A stretch of 10,308 nt of DNA from CAKOSP01 sp964369625 (GCA_964369625.1 CAYJFC010000028.1:1-10308); one strand, 5' to 3'; shown: positions 1 through 7,409, counted from the stretch's first letter. The notes: generated from the sequence alone by a model not told the origin. Translations and numbers: made by a program.

Positions 1-2763
1 TCAATGCTTAAAGGTAAACAAGGTAGATTTAGACAAAACTTACTAGGTAAACGTGTTGACTATTCTGGTCGTTCAGTTATCGTAGTAGGACCAAATCTTA
101 AAATGTACCAATGTGGACTTCCAAAAGAAATGGCTATTGAATTATTCAAACCACATATCATAAGTGGTATAGTAGAACGTGGTTTAGCGCATAACATAAA
201 AGGTGCTAAAAAATTAATAGATGCAAGAGATGAGCAAGTATGGGATATTGTTGAAGATGTTATTACAGAATATCCAGTACTTTTAAACCGTGCTCCAACA
301 CTACATAGACTTGGTATTCAAGCATTTGAACCAAAACTTATTGGTGGTAAAGCTATCAGACTTCATCCACTTGTTTGTACAGCATTTAATGCCGACTTTG
401 ACGGTGATCAAATGGCTGTTCACGTACCTTTATCAGAAGAAGCTAAAGCAGAAGCTAGAATCTTAATGATAGGTGCAAATAATATCTTAAATCCAAAAGA
501 TGGAAAACCAATCGTTACTCCATCACAGGATATGGTACTAGGTAACTGTTATATAACTATGGAAAAACCAGGAGAAGCAAATGAAGGTCATGTATATAAA
601 GATACTTCAGAAGCTTTAATGGCATACGAAAGAGGAAATATAACATTACATACTAGAATAGCTATTCCTGTAAAATCTTTTAAACATAAATTGTTTATTG
701 AAGATGTAATGGATAAATATTTAGTTACAACTGTAGGGAAAATTAAGTTTAATGAAATATTACCTGATACTTTCCCATACATAAATGAAGCAACTAAAGA
801 AAATATTGAAGGTATAACTCCTAATAAATTCTTTATTGAAATGGGTTCAAATATTCCTGAAGAAATTAAGAAATTAGAAGTAAATAATCCTTTTATACAA
901 AAAGATTTATCTTCAATAATTGCTCAAATATTTAAAAGATATAAAACAACTGAAACTTCAGTGATGCTTGATAATCTTAAAAACTTAGGATTTAAATATT
1001 CTACAAAAGCAGGTATTACAGTTTCTATTACTGATATAGTAGTAAGTGATCAAAAAGATGAAATTATTACTAAATCAAAAGAAAAAGTTGATAAAATAAA
1101 CAAACAATACCAAAGAGGTATGATAACTGAAACTGAAAGATATGCTAGTGTTATTGAAACATGGACAGAAGCTACAGATTCAGTTAAAAATGAACTTAAA
1201 AAGATTTCTGAAAATAATTATGATAATCCAATATTCATGATGATGAACTCAGGAGCTCGTGGTAAAATTTCAAACTTTACACAGCTTGCTGGTATGCGTG
1301 GGCTTATGGCTAAACCTTCGGGGGAAACTGTAGAAATACCTATCACATCATCATTTATGGAAGGTTTATCAGTATCAGAGTTCTTCTTATCAACACATGG
1401 GTCTCGTAAAGGTTCAGCCGATACAGCCCTTAGAACAGCAGATTCAGGTTACTTAACTAGAAGACTTGTTGACGTTGCTCAAGATATTTTAGTAAGAGAA
1501 CATGATTGTGGTGCTATTCAAGGTACTATGACATATGATTTACTTAATGATAAAGATGGTTCTGTAATAGAGCCACTTGCTGAACGTATTTTAGGAAGAT
1601 ATTCAAGTAAAAAAATCATTAATCCAGAAACTAAAGAAGTTATCTTAAATGCTGGGGAAATGATTAACGAAAGTATAGTTGTTAAAATATTAAAAGCTGG
1701 TATCAAACGTGTTGAAATAAGATCAGTGTTTACTTGTAAAAGTGAAAATGGTGTTTGTCAAAAATGTTATGGACGTAATCTTGCAACTGGTAATTTAGTA
1801 GAAACAGGAGAAGCTGTAGGTATTATGGCTGCTCAGTCAATCGGAGAACCAGGAACACAGCTTACAATGAGAACATTCCATACAGGTGGTGTAGCAGGTG
1901 GAGACGATATCACTCAAGGTTTACCAAGAGTTGAAGAGTTATTCGAAGCTAGAATACCAAAATGGAAAGCAACACTTGCTGAAGTAACTGGAAAAGTTAT
2001 AAATATTAAAGAAAACAATGGTAAACATGATATAGCTATAGAAAATGCTGCAGGAGTTACTGAAGTATCTACTAACTATAACATGAAATTAAGAGTTGCT
2101 GTTGGAGACGAAGTAGAAGCAGGAGATAAATTAACTGAAGGTGTTATTTCACCTAAAGAATTGCTTGCATTTACTAACCCTCAAAGAGCTCAAGAATATA
2201 TACTTAAAGAAGTGCAAAACGTTTATAAACTTCAAGGTGTGGATATCAATGATAAACATATTGAAATAATCGTTAAGAGAATGATTAATAAGATGAGAAT
2301 TGTTGATGCTGGAGATTCAGAATTTGTAGATGGATTAACAGTATCATTAAAAGAATTTACTGATGGTAATAAACCAGTAATCTTAGCTGGAAAAGTTCCT
2401 GCAAAAGGAAATCCAATAATGTTAGGTATTACTAAATCATCATTAGAAACTGATTCATTCTTATCAGCTGCATCATTCCAGGAAACTACAAGAGTACTTA
2501 CTGATGCTGCAATTCGTGGTAAAGTTGACTATTTAAAAGGTCTTAAAGAAAATGTTATCATAGGTAAATTAATACCTGCTGGTACAGGGTCTAAAGAATA
2601 TAATAATATAGACATAGAACTTGAAAAAACATTTTTAGATGATGATGCTAGTGAAATTTTAGAAGAAAAATTATTAGCGGATTCAAATGACTCAGATGAT
2701 AATATTGATAATATTTTAGAATCTGAATTAGTAGAAAATAACGAAGAAATAAGCGCAGAATAA
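1..2763 (+). CDS. rpoC: DNA-directed RNA polymerase subunit beta' (5'-partial)
   Basis: Catalytic large subunit of RNA polymerase. The gene enters from the left edge: the codon before the first ATG (TCA at 1-3) is in frame, and the ATG at 4 falls inside the conserved segment MLKGKQGRFRQNLLGKR, normally some 300 residues into the protein. That ATG is therefore not the start. Counting from it, the Mg-binding loop NADFDGDQ lies at residues 130-136 (D131, D133, D135). The bridge helix is at about 453-492. The second zinc site is C502, C578, C585 and C588. The trigger loop starts near M608 and contains M622, R623 and H626. The large enterobacterial trigger-loop insertion is absent, as in Firmicutes. 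The C-terminus is a strongly acidic tail (from about 877). CGT arginine codons occur in the conserved parts, in contrast to the AGA-dominated genes downstream, consistent with high expression. A terminator follows directly, so no ribosomal protein gene is co-transcribed downstream. Confidence 0.98.
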   Translation, partial: SMLKGKQGRFRQNLLGKRVDYSGRSVIVVGPNLKMYQCGLPKEMAIELFKPHIISGIVERGLAHNIKGAKKLIDARDEQVWDIVEDVITEYPVLLNRAPTLHRLGIQAFEPKLIGGKAIRLHPLVCTAFNADFDGDQMAVHVPLSEEAKAEARILMIGANNILNPKDGKPIVTPSQDMVLGNCYITMEKPGEANEGHVYKDTSEALMAYERGNITLHTRIAIPVKSFKHKLFIEDVMDKYLVTTVGKIKFNEILPDTFPYINEATKENIEGITPNKFFIEMGSNIPEEIKKLEVNNPFIQKDLSSIIAQIFKRYKTTETSVMLDNLKNLGFKYSTKAGITVSITDIVVSDQKDEIITKSKEKVDKINKQYQRGMITETERYASVIETWTEATDSVKNELKKISENNYDNPIFMMMNSGARGKISNFTQLAGMRGLMAKPSGETVEIPITSSFMEGLSVSEFFLSTHGSRKGSADTALRTADSGYLTRRLVDVAQDILVREHDCGAIQGTMTYDLLNDKDGSVIEPLAERILGRYSSKKIINPETKEVILNAGEMINESIVVKILKAGIKRVEIRSVFTCKSENGVCQKCYGRNLATGNLVETGEAVGIMAAQSIGEPGTQLTMRTFHTGGVAGGDDITQGLPRVEELFEARIPKWKATLAEVTGKVINIKENNGKHDIAIENAAGVTEVSTNYNMKLRVAVGDEVEAGDKLTEGVISPKELLAFTNPQRAQEYILKEVQNVYKLQGVDINDKHIEIIVKRMINKMRIVDAGDSEFVDGLTVSLKEFTDGNKPVILAGKVPAKGNPIMLGITKSSLETDSFLSAASFQETTRVLTDAAIRGKVDYLKGLKENVIIGKLIPAGTGSKEYNNIDIELEKTFLDDDASEILEEKLLADSNDSDDNIDNILESELVENNEEISAE

Positions 2764-2793
2764 AAAAATATGGTTTAACACCATATTTTTTTT
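2763..2793 (+). terminator. Rho-independent terminator of rpoC
   Basis: A perfect stem ATATGGT (2768-2774) / ACCATAT (2780-2786) with a 5-nt loop lies immediately after the rpoC stop. It can be extended by A residues 2763-2767 pairing with the T-run at 2786-2793. The eight-T tract makes this a canonical intrinsic terminator, and it closes the rpoBC transcription unit. Confidence 0.93.
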
Positions 2794-2817
2794 ACATAAT
2801 AGTTAATTTATAGTAAA

Positions 2818-2845
2818 AATTATTATAACTAGTGTTATAATAATT
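2818..2845. repeat. Perfect inverted repeat over the dNTPase promoter (candidate operator)
   Basis: Arms 2818-2829 (AATTATTATAAC) and 2834-2845 (GTTATAATAATT) are exact reverse complements around the 4-nt centre TAGT. The repeat covers the whole -10 hexamer at 2836-2841 and the spacer upstream. Because it lies upstream of the expected transcription start (about 2848), it would act as DNA rather than as an RNA hairpin. Placement and symmetry suggest an operator for a dimeric repressor. It does not match the PerR, Fur, NrdR, LexA, CIRCE or Rex consensus sequences as I know them. In such A+T-rich DNA a palindrome of this length could also arise by chance. Confidence 0.5.
2833..2841 (+). promoter_or_regulatory. 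Extended -10 promoter of the dNTPase-M16 operon
   Basis: TGTTATAAT is a perfect extended -10 element: TG, one base, then consensus TATAAT at 2836-2841. At 17-bp spacing the -35 position (2813-2818, GTAAAA) does not resemble TTGACA, which is usual when TGn is present. The expected start point near 2848 leaves a leader of only about 12 nt, beginning almost at the Shine-Dalgarno sequence AGGAG (2850-2854). Confidence 0.7.
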
Positions 2846-2859
2846 ATATAGGAGCATAC

Positions 2860-3993
2860 ATGAAATTAATAAATACAAATTTAAGTGAATTTGCTTGCCA
2901 AGATAATATGGCTAAAAGACTTTTTCTGGAACAAGAAGATTTTAGAACGCCTTTTGGTAGAGATGTAGACCGCATAATATACACCCTTAGTTATATTAGA
3001 TATTTTGATAAAACACAGGTATTTACATTTAATGAAAATGATCATGTTACCAAGAGAATGATGCATGTACAGTATGTATCTAGAATAGCAAGAACTATAG
3101 GTAGAGCACTTAAATTAAATGAAGATTTAATAGAGGCTGCATCACTTGGTCATGATCTTGGGCATGTCCCTTTTGGTCATGTAGGTGAAGTTGTTTTAAA
3201 TGATTTATCTTTGAAATATACAGGAAAATATTTTAATCATAATGTTCATAGTGTTAAACTATTAATGGAAATAGAAAACGAGGGAAATGGAGTTAATTTA
3301 AATTATCAAGTTTTAGATGCAATACTTTGTCATAATGGTGAAGTATCTATGCAAAAGTTTGAACCTAAAAAAAGATCTTTAGAGGAATTTATTAAGCTAT
3401 ATAAATTAACATATACAGAAAAAAAAGTAGATCTGACTCCTTGCACATTAGAAGGATGTGTTGTAAGAATAAGTGATCTAGTAGCGTATATAGGGCGTGA
3501 CATTGAAGACGGAGAAAGATTAGGTTTAATAAAATTTTCTGATATACCAAAAGAAATAACTGACGTATTAGGGAGTAATACTAAAAAAATTATTAATACA
3601 ATTATATTAGATATTATAAAAAATAGCACAAATAAAAATTATATTATGCTTAGTGATAATATATATGAAGCTCTTACTGAACTTAAAAAATTTAATTATG
3701 AACATATATATTATAAAGCATATACAGAAAAAGAAAGATTAGATATTAAAAATATGTTTTATACAGTTTATGATACTATCAAAAAAGATTTGCTAAATCA
3801 AAATAAAAATTCAGATATATTAGTATCATATTATAAAAAAATGAGTAGTAATTATCAGAATAATACAATCGATACAATAGTGATAGATTATATATCAGGA
3901 ATGACTGATAATTTTTTAAGAAAAACATATGAAAATATAATAAATAATAATAAAAAAGACAATACTATGAAAGAGGTGGAAAATGGAAGTTAG
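2860..3993 (+). CDS. dgt: HD-domain deoxynucleoside triphosphate triphosphohydrolase (dGTPase family)
   Basis: Cytoplasmic metal-dependent HD phosphohydrolase of the dGTPase family (COG0232 type), expected to split dNTPs into deoxynucleoside and triphosphate and so tune the dNTP pool. The family pattern is clear: RTPFGRDVDRIIYT (29-42), KTQVF (51-55), then metal-binding H69, the HD pair H98-D99 in LGHDLGHVPFGH, FNHN (125-128), H158, and D206 in RISDLVAY as the likely fourth ligand. At 377 aa it is shorter than E. coli Dgt (about 505 aa) but in the range of Gram-positive homologues. The Lys/Asn-rich part after about 240 is weakly conserved. AGGAG at 2850-2854, five bases before the ATG, fixes the start. 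The end overlaps the next gene by 11 bases, so the two are probably translationally coupled. The true substrate range (dGTP only or all dNTPs, allosteric activation) cannot be read from sequence. Confidence 0.88.
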   Translation: MKLINTNLSEFACQDNMAKRLFLEQEDFRTPFGRDVDRIIYTLSYIRYFDKTQVFTFNENDHVTKRMMHVQYVSRIARTIGRALKLNEDLIEAASLGHDLGHVPFGHVGEVVLNDLSLKYTGKYFNHNVHSVKLLMEIENEGNGVNLNYQVLDAILCHNGEVSMQKFEPKKRSLEEFIKLYKLTYTEKKVDLTPCTLEGCVVRISDLVAYIGRDIEDGERLGLIKFSDIPKEITDVLGSNTKKIINTIILDIIKNSTNKNYIMLSDNIYEALTELKKFNYEHIYYKAYTEKERLDIKNMFYTVYDTIKKDLLNQNKNSDILVSYYKKMSSNYQNNTIDTIVIDYISGMTDNFLRKTYENIINNNKKDNTMKEVENGS

Positions 3994-5251
3994 AAGTTAT
4001 AATTTAAATTCTTATAATTTACATGTAATTAAATCAGATAAAGTTAAATCATGCCACATGGAAATTCATTTTAGAGAAAAAGTAAAAAAAGAAAATATAT
4101 TTTATAAATCTTTTTTGTGTGATATATTAACTGATTGTTCAAAAGATTTAGATACTAGAAGAGATGTTGTAATTAAATTAGAAGAACTATATAAATCATC
4201 TTTTTTTGGATCTACTAGTAAAACAGGAGGAGTAATAAACACTATTTTTGTATATAATTTTATATCTCCGAAATATATAAAAGAAGATACTTATTTAGAA
4301 GATGTATTAGCACTTCCTTTTGATATGCTATTAAATCCAAAGGTTTTAAACAAAGCATTTGAAGAAAATACTTTTGAAGTTATAAAAGAAAGAATGATTA
4401 GAGATTTAGAAAGTATGTTAGAAAACCCCAATAAACTAGGAATTAGCAATGCTCTTAATGTTATGGATAAAGATAGTCTAACAAGCGTATCAGTAATGGG
4501 GGACATAGCATCAGTAGAAGCCATATCTCCATCATCTTTATATAAAGAGTATTTAAATATGATAAATAATAATACATGTGATATATATGTAGTAGGTGAT
4601 ATTGATTTTGATCAAATTCATAAAATAATTTCAAAATCTTTCAAATTAAAAACTATTAAAACAAATAAACTAGATATGTATGTAGAAAATAAAATAGTAA
4701 AAAAAGTAAAAAAAGAAATCGATGAAAGTACTTTTGTTCAATCAAATTTAAATATAATATATAATTTAGATAATTTGAATTCAAAAGATAGAAATATTGA
4801 TTTTCAAGTTTTTAATTATTTATTTGGAAGTGGTGGTTTATCTTCCAAGTTATATAAAAAACTAAGAGAAGAAAATTCTTTGTGTTACGGAGTATATAGT
4901 ATTTATTTAAAATATGATAACATAATGATAGTTCAAGTATCTCTAGATGAATCTAATAGAGAAAAAGCTATTAAACTGATAGATGAAAGTTTAAAAGAAA
5001 TGGTGAAAGGTAAATTTTTAGATGAAGAACTTGATGATGCTAAAAATAATTTAATGACTTCACTTAAAATGTCTTTAGATAATAATATAGCACTTTTAAG
5101 CAATTTTATTTTTCATTTAAAAGATAATTTACCACCAATTGAAGAAAGAATTGAAATGATAAAAAATATTACTAAAGAAGATGTAATAAAAGTTGCTAAA
5201 AAGGTTAAAATAAATACAATATATGCCTTAAAAGGTAAGGTGAATAAATAA
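3983..5251 (+). CDS. ymfF: M16 peptidase-like protein, non-catalytic partner (YmfF type)
   Basis: A 422-residue protein with the two-lobed M16B architecture but no HxxEH zinc motif anywhere, so it should be catalytically inactive. The C-terminal lobe keeps the M16 substrate-binding signature FGSGGLSSKLYKKLREENS (281-299), with R295 and Y302. This is the YmfF arrangement of Bacillus, where an inactive M16 subunit is encoded next to an active one (YmfH) and the two are thought to form a heterodimer. In B. subtilis these genes have been linked to 5-aminopentanol modification of elongation factor P, and databases name them YfmF/YfmH on that basis; the enzymatic role is unproven. The ATG at 3983 lies inside the end of the dNTPase gene, preceded by AAGAGGTGG (3971-3979). 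The gene ends TAATG, sharing one base with the next gene. No signal peptide or membrane segment is visible, so it is cytoplasmic. Confidence 0.83.
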   Translation: MEVRSYNLNSYNLHVIKSDKVKSCHMEIHFREKVKKENIFYKSFLCDILTDCSKDLDTRRDVVIKLEELYKSSFFGSTSKTGGVINTIFVYNFISPKYIKEDTYLEDVLALPFDMLLNPKVLNKAFEENTFEVIKERMIRDLESMLENPNKLGISNALNVMDKDSLTSVSVMGDIASVEAISPSSLYKEYLNMINNNTCDIYVVGDIDFDQIHKIISKSFKLKTIKTNKLDMYVENKIVKKVKKEIDESTFVQSNLNIIYNLDNLNSKDRNIDFQVFNYLFGSGGLSSKLYKKLREENSLCYGVYSIYLKYDNIMIVQVSLDESNREKAIKLIDESLKEMVKGKFLDEELDDAKNNLMTSLKMSLDNNIALLSNFIFHLKDNLPPIEERIEMIKNITKEDVIKVAKKVKINTIYALKGKVNK

Positions 5252-6528
5252 TGGAAGAAATAGAAATACAAGGGTTAAATGAAGTGATATATACTTTTAC
5301 ATGTGATAATGGTCTAAAGGTATATATGTGGGTTAATAAAAGAATTAAAAGTACATTTATGAGTTTATCTGTTAACTATGGATCAGTGCACACTGAATTT
5401 AGTGTAAAAGGAAAGAAAATAAAAGTACCTAACGGAGTAGCTCATTTTTTAGAACATATTAAATTTAATGAAAAAGATGGATCAACTGCACATGATTTTT
5501 TTCATAAAACGGGTGCAGATGTCAATGCTTTTACAACCTTTGATTATACAAGTTACCATGTTCATGCTCTTAATAGTTATGAGGAAAATTTGATTCATTT
5601 ACTAGATTTTGTTCAAACTCCATATTTTACTGAAAAAATGATTGAAAAAGAAAAAGGCATTATTATTGAAGAGGGTAAAATGGGTGAAGATGACCCTAAT
5701 GTAGTTAATTATTTCGGGATATTTAAAAATCTTTTTGAAAAGTGCAATTACAAAAATTTAATTACCGGAGAAGAAGAAGATATAAAAAAAACAACTTTAA
5801 AAGATATTGAAAATGTTTATAATAATTTTTATCATCCTGAGAATATGTTTGCAGTAATAACTGGTAATTTTAATCCACATGAAACAATGCAAATTATTAA
5901 GCAAAATCAAAATAACAAAAAATTTGACAAATTTACTAAGCCTGAGATAATTATTCCAAAAGAAAAATTAAAAGTTTATAAAGAAAGCAGTGTAGTTAAT
6001 CACAATGTAGCTTTACCTAAAATTAAAGTTGGTATAAAAATACCTAGAAGTAATTTTGAAAATTTTAGTAATTATGATTTAAGAACGTATGCATCTTTAC
6101 TTTTAGATATTAATTTTGGATCAACTAGTGAATTTAAAGATTATGTAACTGAAAATAAACTGGCATCATATGTAAACACTATATCGGATATTTACGATAA
6201 TTACTTTATTTTAATAGTTTCAATAGAAACAAGATTTCCTGAAGAAATGATAAATATGGTTAAAGAAAAATTAGCTAAATTAGAAATATCTAAGGAAGTT
6301 ATTAAAAGAAAAAAAAGAGCTAAAATAGCATCTTTAATACTTAGTTATGATGATGTGGAAGCTGTTAATTATAAACTTCAAGATTATATTATTAATTATA
6401 ATAAAGTAATAAATAATACAAAAGAATATTGTGAAAAAATGTCAATTGAAAAATTAAAAGAATTTAATAATTTACTTGATTTAAAAAATAGCACAACATA
6501 TATTATGACAAATAAAAACTCCAAATAA
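5251..6528 (+). CDS. ymfH: M16 family zinc metallopeptidase, catalytic subunit (YmfH type)
   Basis: A 425-residue M16B (insulinase/processing-peptidase family) metallopeptidase. The inverted zinc motif H65-F-L-E68-H69 is intact, and the third ligand is most likely E141 in EKGIIIEEGKMGEDDPN. H65 and H69 bind zinc and E68 is the catalytic base by family analogy. The region around FGSTSEFKDY (289-298) is the C-terminal-lobe counterpart, but it lacks the clear R/Y pair that the YmfF-type neighbour keeps. Each protein thus supplies one half of a composite active site, as in mitochondrial processing peptidase. The start overlaps the preceding stop (TAATG at 5249-5253), with AAGGTGA (5237-5243) as ribosome binding site, so equal-ratio coupled synthesis is likely. 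No signal peptide is present, which argues for an intracellular substrate. The substrate is unknown; a link to EF-P modification rests only on Bacillus genetics. Confidence 0.88.
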   Translation: MEEIEIQGLNEVIYTFTCDNGLKVYMWVNKRIKSTFMSLSVNYGSVHTEFSVKGKKIKVPNGVAHFLEHIKFNEKDGSTAHDFFHKTGADVNAFTTFDYTSYHVHALNSYEENLIHLLDFVQTPYFTEKMIEKEKGIIIEEGKMGEDDPNVVNYFGIFKNLFEKCNYKNLITGEEEDIKKTTLKDIENVYNNFYHPENMFAVITGNFNPHETMQIIKQNQNNKKFDKFTKPEIIIPKEKLKVYKESSVVNHNVALPKIKVGIKIPRSNFENFSNYDLRTYASLLLDINFGSTSEFKDYVTENKLASYVNTISDIYDNYFILIVSIETRFPEEMINMVKEKLAKLEISKEVIKRKKRAKIASLILSYDDVEAVNYKLQDYIINYNKVINNTKEYCEKMSIEKLKEFNNLLDLKNSTTYIMTNKNSK

Positions 6529-6539
6529 ATGGAGTTTTT
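6514..6539. terminator. Bidirectional intrinsic terminator between ymfH and rpsD
   Basis: A 10-bp perfect stem, AAAAACTCCA (6514-6523) / TGGAGTTTTT (6530-6539), with loop AATAAA. A T-run follows on both strands (6535-6540 on plus; complementary to 6514-6518 on minus), so one hairpin can serve both convergent units. The ymfH stop codon (6526-6528) lies inside the loop and the rpsD stop (6542-6544) is two bases beyond the stem. Confidence 0.9.
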
Positions 6540-6541
6540 TA

Positions 6542-7144
6542 TTATCTGTTGTAAAATTCAACAATTAATTGTTCATTAACTTCAGAGTTAAGTTCACTTC
6601 TTTCAGGTAATCTTACAAATTTACCAGTAAGTTTTTTCTTATCAAATTCAACAAATGCTAAAGTTGATAAATTAACTTCTAATGCATCAGCAACAGCTGG
6701 ATGATTAACTGATTGTTCTTTTAATGTAATTACATCACCTGGTTTACAAGTATATGAAGGAATATCAACTTTGTTACCATTAACTAAAATATGTCCATGG
6801 TTAACAACTTGTCTAGAAGCTCTTCTTGTTCTTGCCATACCTAAACGGTAAACAATATTATCAAGTCTTGATTCTAAAAGTTTAAGTAAATTTTCCCCAG
6901 TAATACCTTTCATCTTAGCAGCTTTATCAAAAGTTTTTCTAAATTGTTTTTCAGTTAAACCATACATGATTCTAACTTTTTGTTTTTCTTGTAACTGAAT
7001 TCCGTAGTCGTTTAATTTTCTTCTACGGTCTTGACCATGAGCACCAGGTGCATATGGTTTTTTAGTTAACTCTTTTCCAGTTTCAAGAGTAGAAAAACCT
7101 AATCTTCTTGATTTTTTATAAGCTGGTCCAGTATATCTTGCCAT
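6542..7144 (-). CDS. rpsD: 30S ribosomal protein S4
   Basis: Primary 16S rRNA-binding protein that nucleates assembly of the 30S body and takes part in decoding fidelity; in bacteria it is often also a translational repressor of its own mRNA. It has 200 residues, the usual length. It starts MARYTGPAYKKSRRLGFS and carries KKPYAPGAHGQDRRRK (28-43). The S4 RNA-binding domain begins at about 91 (ESRLDNIVYRLG) and continues through RRASRQVVNHGHILVNG (108-124). The N-terminal zinc-binding cysteine cluster seen in some bacteria is absent, so this is the zinc-free form. The Shine-Dalgarno AAAGGAGAT (complement of 7151-7159) fixes the start. It stands alone on the minus strand, divergent from ezrA as in Bacillus, with its own promoter and a structured leader. 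It converges on the ymfH operon. Confidence 0.98.
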   Translation of the reverse strand: MARYTGPAYKKSRRLGFSTLETGKELTKKPYAPGAHGQDRRRKLNDYGIQLQEKQKVRIMYGLTEKQFRKTFDKAAKMKGITGENLLKLLESRLDNIVYRLGMARTRRASRQVVNHGHILVNGNKVDIPSYTCKPGDVITLKEQSVNHPAVADALEVNLSTLAFVEFDKKKLTGKFVRLPERSELNSEVNEQLIVEFYNR

Positions 7145-7204
7145 TTTATTATCTCCTTTCGTCTTATTACAAAGCTTAGGATTTTGTTTATATATTACTA
7201 TAGG

Positions 7205-7285
7205 GTGTATATATTAATTTCACTAGGGCAGACCTAATTACTTTATTATTAAATATACACGTTATAATTCCATACAAACTCTGCC
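7205..7285 (-). promoter_or_regulatory. Structured rpsD leader with potential pseudoknot (candidate S4 autoregulatory element)
   Basis: Read on the minus strand, the rpsD leader contains a long stem: GTGTATATTTAAT (complement of 7248-7260) pairs with ATTAATATATACAC (complement of 7205-7218), with one bulged base. Inside it is a 6-bp apical hairpin ATTAGG / CCTAGT (7233-7238 / 7222-7227). The apical loop holds UCUGCC (7227-7232), exactly complementary to GGCAGA just upstream of the long stem (7280-7285), so a pseudoknot of 5-6 bp can form. Known biology: S4 represses rpsD in Bacilli through a leader RNA, and the E. coli S4 target is a pseudoknot. Assignment to that class is inference from position and fold, without a covariance search. 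Confidence 0.7.
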
Positions 7286-7302
7286 AAAAGAATTGCACAT
7301 AT

Positions 7303-7331
7303 ATTATACGTTTAATTTGCTAAAAAGTCAA
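7303..7331 (-). promoter_or_regulatory. Sigma-A promoter of rpsD
   Basis: On the minus strand TTGACT (complement of 7326-7331) is followed after exactly 17 bp by TATAAT (complement of 7303-7308). This is a near-consensus vegetative promoter and the strongest in the window. The expected start near 7296 gives a leader of about 150 nt that includes the whole candidate S4-binding structure. Confidence 0.9.
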
Positions 7332-7409
7332 ATTATTATCTATAAATTATAAGATATATGTTAATTTTAGTAAATATTATAATTTAAGAATGTAAATTAT
7401 TTAATATTA

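Noticed and set aside
4..6. ATG at 4 as the start of a complete 919-residue gene
   Set aside because: It lies within a conserved internal RpoC motif, there is no ribosome binding site, and the frame is open to the left edge, so the gene is truncated by the window.
2819..2844. PerR- or Fur-type operator at the dNTPase promoter
   Set aside because: The PerR box is TTATAAT-N-ATTATAA with a one-base centre. Here the arms are TTATAAC / GTTATAA around four bases, so only the A+T-rich character is shared.
7153..7180. Hairpin sequestering the rpsD Shine-Dalgarno (CTTTG against CGAAAG)
   Set aside because: Only about four continuous pairs form, with an unpaired base in the stem; too weak to list as a feature, though it could act together with the upstream pseudoknot.
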